Shown in pieces: positions 59,376 through 64,000 of a DNA stretch of 64,000 bases; the stretch's first letter is position 1, and the number at the start of each line of letters is the position of its first letter. This DNA is from Palsa-504 sp050011155. Its GTDB lineage: Bacteria > Actinomycetota > Actinomycetes > Streptosporangiales > Streptosporangiaceae. Made by a program: the position numbers and the translations under genes. The notes below the pieces were generated by a model. That model made no database searches, was not told the origin of the DNA, and was given only the letters and a program-made list of their open reading frames with translations. Location: assembly GCA_050011155.1 (NCBI GenBank), contig JBEKJP010000018.1:8840-72839 (forward strand), in the 5' to 3' direction.

Positions 59376-60565
59376 GAGCCGGTGACCCAGGGCCCGCGAA
59401 CCTCGATCTCGCCCTCGCTCGCGCCGTCCCTGGGCTGCTCCTCGCCGTCGGCGCTCACGATGCGCATCTCGACCCCGTGCAGGACCCGGCCCGCCCGCAT
59501 CCGCCAGTCCACGTCTTCCGGCGTGCCCGGCTCGACGCCCGCGGGCGGCAGCGCCAGCCCGCCGACCGGGCTCATCTCGGTCATGCCCCAGCCCTGGATA
59601 ATCCGCAGCCCGTACCGTTCACCGAACCGCTCGAGCAGGATCCGCGGCGCGGCCGAGCCGCCCGAGTTGCCGATCCGCAGCGAGGACAGGTCGATCTCGT
59701 GGTCCTCGCCGTAGTTGAAGATCGCGCTCCAGATCGTCGGCACCCCGGAGGTGACCGTGGTCCGCTCGGTGGCGATGAACTTCGTCAGGTGCTCCGGCTG
59801 CAGGAACGGGCCCGGCATCTGCAGCGTGGCGCCGGACAGGAACGCGGAGTACGGCATGCCCCAGGCGTTGGCGTGGAACATCGGCACGATGGCCATCGCC
59901 CGGTCGGCCTCGGTGATGCCCAGGACCGAGGCGGCCATCACCGCCATCGCGTGCAGGTAGGTGGACCGGTGCGAGTACACCACGCCCTTGGGGTTCCCGG
60001 TGGTGCCGCTGGTGTAGCACATCAGCGCGGCGTCCCGCTCGTCCAGTTCGGGCCAGTCGTAGTCGCCGGACTCGGCGGCCAGCAGTTCGGCGTAACGCAG
60101 CACCGGTACCTGGCCCTCCAGCGCGGACGCGTCACCGGTGCCGTTGACGACGAACGCCTCCACCGACGGCAGCTCCCCGGCAATCTTGGCCAGCAGCGGC
60201 ACCAGCGTGTCGTCCACGATGATGACCCGGTCGCCCGCGTGGCCGGCGATCTGGGCTACCTGGGCGCCGGGCAGCCGGATGTTGAGCGTGTGCAGGACCG
60301 CGCCCATGCCGGGCACGCCGAAGTACGCCTCCAGGTGCTCCTGGTTGTTCCACATGAAGGTACCCACCGGATCGTTGCGCCCGATGCCCAGCCGCGCCAG
60401 CGCGGCGGCCAGCCGCCCGGCGTTCCGCGCGATCTCGGCGTAGTCCGCCCGCCGGGTCCCGGACCCGGTCCAGGTCACGCACTCGCTGCCGGGGTACACC
60501 CGGGCGCCGTGCCGCATGATCGCGCCGATCGTGAGCTGGTAGTCCTGCATGGTGCTGCGGATCAT
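58931..60565 (-). CDS. AMP-dependent fatty-acyl-CoA synthetase
   Basis: A 544-residue ANL-superfamily ligase that activates a carboxylic acid as an acyl-adenylate then a CoA thioester. It shows CYTSGTTGNPKGVVYSHRST (P-loop), GWGMTEMSPVGG, TGDVGTLDERGFFTITDRIKD and the C-terminal catalytic Lys region PKTAVGKFDKKVL. The N-terminal pattern fits long/medium-chain enzymes. ATG 60565 or 60550 are both possible. Its last 445 bases are overlapped antisense by the extended HpaD frame. A link to the aromatic pathway is not proved. Confidence 0.88.
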   Translation of the reverse strand: MIRSTMQDYQLTIGAIMRHGARVYPGSECVTWTGSGTRRADYAEIARNAGRLAAALARLGIGRNDPVGTFMWNNQEHLEAYFGVPGMGAVLHTLNIRLPGAQVAQIAGHAGDRVIIVDDTLVPLLAKIAGELPSVEAFVVNGTGDASALEGQVPVLRYAELLAAESGDYDWPELDERDAALMCYTSGTTGNPKGVVYSHRSTYLHAMAVMAASVLGITEADRAMAIVPMFHANAWGMPYSAFLSGATLQMPGPFLQPEHLTKFIATERTTVTSGVPTIWSAIFNYGEDHEIDLSSLRIGNSGGSAAPRILLERFGERYGLRIIQGWGMTEMSPVGGLALPPAGVEPGTPEDVDWRMRAGRVLHGVEMRIVSADGEEQPRDGASEGEIEVRGPWVTGSYHHDPAPDKFRDGWLRTGDVGTLDERGFFTITDRIKDVIKSGGEWISSVELENELMAHPAVQEAAVIGIPDKRWGERPLACVVLRAGAKADGAELAAFLAGKVARWQVPENWTFVTEIPKTAVGKFDKKVLRARDADGELTVERIEG

Positions 60566-60815
60566 CTATGCCCTCATCCTCGCTGGCAGCCCGAACTTAC
60601 CGGACGGTACGTTAAGACCGCGTAACGCCCTTTGTCCATTGTCACCTGCGGCGGGACATCGACCTGATCCGCGGGGCTAACACCGGGAAGATGCTGGTAC
60701 GCCTCTGACGGGGGCCTCTCTGTGGTTATGCTTCTCTTTAGTCACAATTCACACCTTTGCAGCAGGTCGCGTGGACAGGGACGCGAAGGTAAAGGTGTGT
60801 GCCCGGGGAGGAAGT

Positions 60816-61040
60816 ATGGCCGCAGAACTTTCATCGGCTGCGTCGACGCAGCAAGGCGGCGGCCGCCGCGCCCTGCAAGTGGCGAGGTGCGCGATGTGCG
60901 GCCTGGAGTCGCCGCTCGGCCTGATGGTGCCGGACGGCGGTCACGCGTGCGCCGACCAGCGCTGGTACTGCAAGGACGCCAGGGCATGCACCGAGCGCTG
61001 GACGTCGCGGCGGAACCCGCAGCATTACCGGTCGCCCTGA
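60816..61040 (+). CDS. Small Cys-rich (zinc-ribbon-like) protein
   Basis: A 74-residue protein with CAMCGLESPLGLMVPDGGHACADQRWYCKDARACTERW, four to five cysteines and a His arranged as a possible zinc site. ATG at 60816 follows GGGGAGGAAG. I do not recognise a named family, although small proteins of this type are common in actinobacteria. It overlaps the convergent ATPase gene by 16 bases. Confidence 0.68.
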   Translation: MAAELSSAASTQQGGGRRALQVARCAMCGLESPLGLMVPDGGHACADQRWYCKDARACTERWTSRRNPQHYRSP

Positions 61041-63517
61041 TCGCTGTCCTGGTTACCGGCCGCGCGGGCCGCGAGCTCGCGCTGGATTAGCACGACCAGG
61101 TCCGCGTGCTCGCTCAGCCCCCACAGCACGTCGACGGGGACGCCGAGCCGCTGGGCCGCGAGGCCCACCACCGGCTGGAGCATGCCGAGCGCCTGGGCCA
61201 GCCCCTCGTCCCGCGCGAACGTGGGCGGCAGGTCGTCCAGGGAGAGCTCGGCCGGCCGCCGGAACGTCCCGTCCCGGCCCGGCAGCCACGCCTCGCGCTC
61301 CGCCGTCCCGGCCAGCGCCGACTTGACCTCTTCCGGGGTGACGTCGGCGAACGACGGGAGCACCGACCGCTCGACCACCCCGGACACCAGCCGGCGGTTC
61401 GGTACCAGCAGGGCGTTCCAGACGTACTCTGACCGGGCGTAGCCGGGGTGCTCGAGCGCGAAGGCCAGGCCGTCGATCTCCGCTGCGGGGTCGAAGCCGC
61501 CGAGGCCGCGTTCGTTCCGGCCGAACTCCAGGGTGACGACCACGTACCCGAGCTGGTTCGGGGTCCGCGCGCGCACGTCCACGTCCGCCCGCACGCCCAT
61601 CCCGCGCAGCTGGGCCAGCCACGGCCCGTACCTGTCGCCGGCGAACCAGGCGTCCGGGTTCGCCTCGAAGTAGACCTCGAGTTCCTTGCTCCGCTGGTAC
61701 AGCCGCGGCGGCGGCAGCAGGCGCTGCTCGCCGGCCGCGGCGTTCTCCCCGATCAGGAACGGGGTCCGCGCCAGCCGTTCGACCAGTTCCGCGCGCGGCC
61801 CGGGCGGCGCCTCGTCCAGGGCCCGTATCACGGTTTCCAGGTCGGCGTCGTGCCCGGCCAGATCGAGCTGCGCGACATCCATATCGTCGTACCGCGGCAA
61901 GATGAACTGGAGCGACTCGGCCACTATGTCCGGTACGGCGAGGTTCAGCGCGGCCAGGAACGGCCGGGCGGCCGGCGCGGCCGCGATGGCGCGCCGCACC
62001 GTGGGCAGGCGGCTGGGCCCCGGCCCGGGCAGGTAGACCAGCGGCCGGTCCTCGTCGTCGACCGGCTCGACCTGGCGCCCGTCCTCGAGCCGGATCACCG
62101 GCTTGGCTCTGGCCGCCCGCACCAAGGCCGAGTCGGTGGCCAGGAAACCATAGAAGCGCGCGATCCACTCGTCGGCCTGCGCCGCCAGGAACTCGCCGGT
62201 GATCCGCTCCACCACCGCCGCGGGCGTGATCTCGTCCAGCCCGATCTCGTCCCGCAGGTAGCTCCACAGCGCCGGGGTGTGCCGCTCCGAGATGGACTCG
62301 CCGGTAAAGCTGACCGGGCGGCCCGCGCCGAGCAGCGTGCCCAGCTGGCCGGGGGAGAGCAGCCCGCGCACCTCCCGGCGGTCGGCCAGCTCCAGCTCGA
62401 CCGATACCCCGTAGCCGCCCCCCGCCACCGGGACCAGCGGCTCGGCCGCCAGCAGGTCAGCCACCGCGTCGAACAGCGGCGCGAACATGGTGCCGGGCGC
62501 GAACCGCGTGGCGTCCAGCGGCAGCGCCTGCAGGAGCTCCGCCGTGAGCAGGCCCTCGTCACGCAGTTGCCGCAGCACCTCGGCCAGCAGCAAGGCCGTT
62601 TCCCGCACCAGGACCTGGTTGGACGGGTCGTGCCCGGGCACGTTGTCCCTGGCCGGCGTCGTCCGGTAAGGCCCCTGCACCAGGAACCCGAGAAACGTTT
62701 CCTTCTCGGTCGGAAAAAACACCACCAGCGGCGAGCTCCCGCAGGGAACCAGCCGTCCGTCCTCGACCAGAACCGCGATCTCAGCCGGCCGCGCCCCCGG
62801 CCCCAGCTCCTCCGCCTGACGCTCCCAGACCAGCCACTCCTCTCGCCGCCCTCGCACCCCGGTCAGCGCAATAAGCCGCCCCCCGCCAGCCCCGCTCGTC
62901 ACCGAGCGCTCGACGACCGTCGTCGGTACCCCGGCACCCTCGATCCGCAGCCGGACGACGCTCCGCAGGAACAGCAGGATCCGCGGCTGGAGAGTGGTCA
63001 GCGCCTCCGCGATCTCGGCCGTCGCGACCGGGGCGGGCACGGACTCGAGGTCGAACGGGAAGACGAACAGCGTCCCGTCCTCCTGGACCGGCTCGGCCGT
63101 GAACGGCCGGACGTAATTCTCGATCCTGAAGTGCTCGTCCCCGCTGTGTACCTGTGGCGTCCTGGTGTACGCATAGACGGCCTTGAACCCGATGCCGAAC
63201 TGCCCGATCGCGGTGAGGTCGGCCGCTTTCCCGGCTGTGCCCGCCCCGGATGGGCCCACCCCGCACACGCCGCGCACGTCCGCCTCGGTGAACGGCCGTC
63301 CGTCGTGCCGCAGCTCCAGTCGGTCCGCGAACAGCTCGAACGCTACCTCGGTCGCGCCCGCGTCCTCGGCGTTCTGGATCAGCTCGAAGATGAAGTGCGT
63401 CCGCTCGCTGTACAACTGCCCGAGCAGGTCGAGCACGGCGGTGTCCCAGCCGTACCTGGCGATGTTCTCCTCGCGGATCTTCCCGTAGTCGGCCGGCACC
63501 CAGGCACGATAGCTCAC
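61025..63517 (-). CDS. Sacsin-type HSP90-like ATPase domain protein
   Basis: An 830-residue protein. Residues about 20-220 form a GHKL/HSP90-like ATPase as in sacsin: FIFELIQNAEDAGATEVAFE (N-box), LELRHDGRPFTEADVRGVCG, and TAIGQFGIGFKAVYAYT (G-box). The remaining 600 residues are helical and unassigned. GTG at 63517 gives the typical family start (SYRAWVPADYGKIREENIAR); the frame can extend to 63730 but that part has no family character. Such large solitary ATPases occur in bacterial accessory regions, some next to defence genes, but no nuclease partner is visible here. Function unknown. Confidence 0.8.
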   Translation of the reverse strand: MSYRAWVPADYGKIREENIARYGWDTAVLDLLGQLYSERTHFIFELIQNAEDAGATEVAFELFADRLELRHDGRPFTEADVRGVCGVGPSGAGTAGKAADLTAIGQFGIGFKAVYAYTRTPQVHSGDEHFRIENYVRPFTAEPVQEDGTLFVFPFDLESVPAPVATAEIAEALTTLQPRILLFLRSVVRLRIEGAGVPTTVVERSVTSGAGGGRLIALTGVRGRREEWLVWERQAEELGPGARPAEIAVLVEDGRLVPCGSSPLVVFFPTEKETFLGFLVQGPYRTTPARDNVPGHDPSNQVLVRETALLLAEVLRQLRDEGLLTAELLQALPLDATRFAPGTMFAPLFDAVADLLAAEPLVPVAGGGYGVSVELELADRREVRGLLSPGQLGTLLGAGRPVSFTGESISERHTPALWSYLRDEIGLDEITPAAVVERITGEFLAAQADEWIARFYGFLATDSALVRAARAKPVIRLEDGRQVEPVDDEDRPLVYLPGPGPSRLPTVRRAIAAAPAARPFLAALNLAVPDIVAESLQFILPRYDDMDVAQLDLAGHDADLETVIRALDEAPPGPRAELVERLARTPFLIGENAAAGEQRLLPPPRLYQRSKELEVYFEANPDAWFAGDRYGPWLAQLRGMGVRADVDVRARTPNQLGYVVVTLEFGRNERGLGGFDPAAEIDGLAFALEHPGYARSEYVWNALLVPNRRLVSGVVERSVLPSFADVTPEEVKSALAGTAEREAWLPGRDGTFRRPAELSLDDLPPTFARDEGLAQALGMLQPVVGLAAQRLGVPVDVLWGLSEHADLVVLIQRELAARAAGNQDSDQGDR

Positions 63518-63886
63518 ATCAGAGAGAAGCGTCGGCTCCAGGCTTGCGTGGCCACAGCAGTACGGCGCTGCGCGACGAACTCGCCTGAGATGACGATGGT
63601 GAGCCGCAGCGCCGAACCGCGTGAACCCCGGGTCCGCGCGCCGCAGGACGTCCAGGCGGCCGACGGCCTCAGCCCGGTCCCACAGCACGATCGCGCCTCC
63701 CCGGCTGAGCTTCGCCCCGGACCTCATCACCTTCCCCGAGCAGATCGGCGGCGCGGCCGGCGAATGACCTCCCGGTTACCAGGCGTGGGCGAGCAGGGCC
63801 AGGATGGTCCACCGGTGCCAGGAGGTCAAGGACCAGCCCTGGCCGGCCCTGGCGCGTCGGCCGTTAGTCAGAAGTCGCAACGCGGA
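63518..63886. other. 369-base gap upstream of the HSP90-like ATPase
   Basis: No convincing gene. The minus-strand frame here is open and continuous with the ATPase gene up to 63730 (SRGGAIVLWDRAEAVGRLDV), which may be coding or a leader. The rest separates the ATPase from the IF-1 gene, whose 3' end lies at 63887. Confidence 0.4.
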
Positions 63887-64000
63887 TCACTTATAGCGGT
63901 AAACGATGCGCCCCTTCGACCAGTCTGCCGGGCTGATCTCCAGCAGCACGCGATCGTCCTGGATTACGCGGATGTGGTTCTTCGACATCCGCCCCGACAT
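63887..64000 (-). CDS. infA: Translation initiation factor IF-1, C-terminal part, cut by window edge
   Basis: The last 37 codons of an IF-1 gene are readable on the minus strand: SGRMSKNHIRVIQDDRVLLE then ISPADWSKGRIVYRYK and a TGA. The conserved motifs KNHIR and RGRI-YRYK (here KGRIVYRYK) are unmistakable. The 5' end is outside the window. Sequence differs from the usual actinobacterial form (GDRVLVELSPYDLTRGRI) in ISPADWSKG, and no ribosomal genes are next to it, so it may be a second, divergent IF-1 copy. Confidence 0.82.
   Translation of the reverse strand: MSGRMSKNHIRVIQDDRVLLEISPADWSKGRIVYRYK

Noticed and set aside
1..64000. tRNA, rRNA, integrase, transposase or phage genes
   Set aside because: I looked for TTCGA-type arms, recombinase and transposase motifs and found none that hold up; small tRNA genes could still be missed by eye.

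Overview
The window is very GC-rich, uses many GTG and some TTG starts, and carries typical actinobacterial families: a PASTA-less Ser/Thr kinase with a Pro/Gln/Tyr-rich linker, DUF2613, DUF3068, DUF1707, roadblock/DUF4388 signalling proteins, mycothiol-type DinB and YkuD transpeptidase. It reads as a large-genome, soil-type filamentous actinobacterium, probably near the Streptosporangiales; the exact taxon is inference. Two secreted proteins resemble peptidase families known for activity in acid (eqolisin G1 and, more weakly, neprosin), which would fit an acid soil.

Layout. 1-6021: two ABC-2 permeases (export system cut by the left edge), a GH76-like enzyme, an intergenic repeat cluster, then a TetR regulator and a DHA2 drug exporter that share one palindromic operator. 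6350-8378: a roadblock/DUF4388 signalling operon next to an inverted, decayed copy of the same gene types. 8452-13596 (minus): three genes for envelope proteins, including a 958-residue two-domain wall hydrolase. 13823-16126: D-aminoacylase-like amidohydrolase and a divergent hydrolase. 16287-19509: an NB-ARC-like NTPase fused to a membrane helix and an outer domain, then a GH51-like enzyme. 19534-26387: GDPD, RDD protein, a broken ECF sigma gene, a CrtI-like oxidoreductase and a Ser/Thr kinase.

26619-32996 is a carbohydrate uptake locus: LacI regulator, divergent binding protein, two permeases and a GH13 alpha-glucosidase, with no ATPase gene, so a shared MsiK-type ATPase is likely. 33250-35342: a Rieske oxygenase and a convergent G1-type protease separated by a strong hairpin. 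35612-41287 is an envelope-glycan locus (polytopic membrane protein, DUF2613, GT2, GT4, DUF3068) in which the GT4 frame runs without a stop into DUF3068. 41424-46983: methyltransferase, PspA, amino-acid permease with proline iminopeptidase-like hydrolase, and a TetR/tautomerase divergent pair. 47290-54077: MFS exporter, DUF1707, secreted proteins, L,D-transpeptidase, ice-binding-like protein, COG4315 protein and DinB.

54082-60565 is a homoprotocatechuate (3,4-dihydroxyphenylacetate) meta-cleavage cluster: FAH-family hydrolase, a FAH-RraA fusion, HpaE-like dehydrogenase and HpaD-like extradiol dioxygenase, facing an acyl-CoA synthetase. The right end holds a small zinc-ribbon-like protein, a sacsin-type HSP90-like ATPase and the 3' end of an IF-1 gene cut by the window edge. 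No tRNA, rRNA, CRISPR array, transposase or integrase was recognised. The most unusual features are several genes caught in decay or fusion (22-bp duplication frameshift, internally deleted sigma factor, two stop-less readthrough frames), the NB-ARC membrane fusion, and short tandem repeats at the ends of many proteins.
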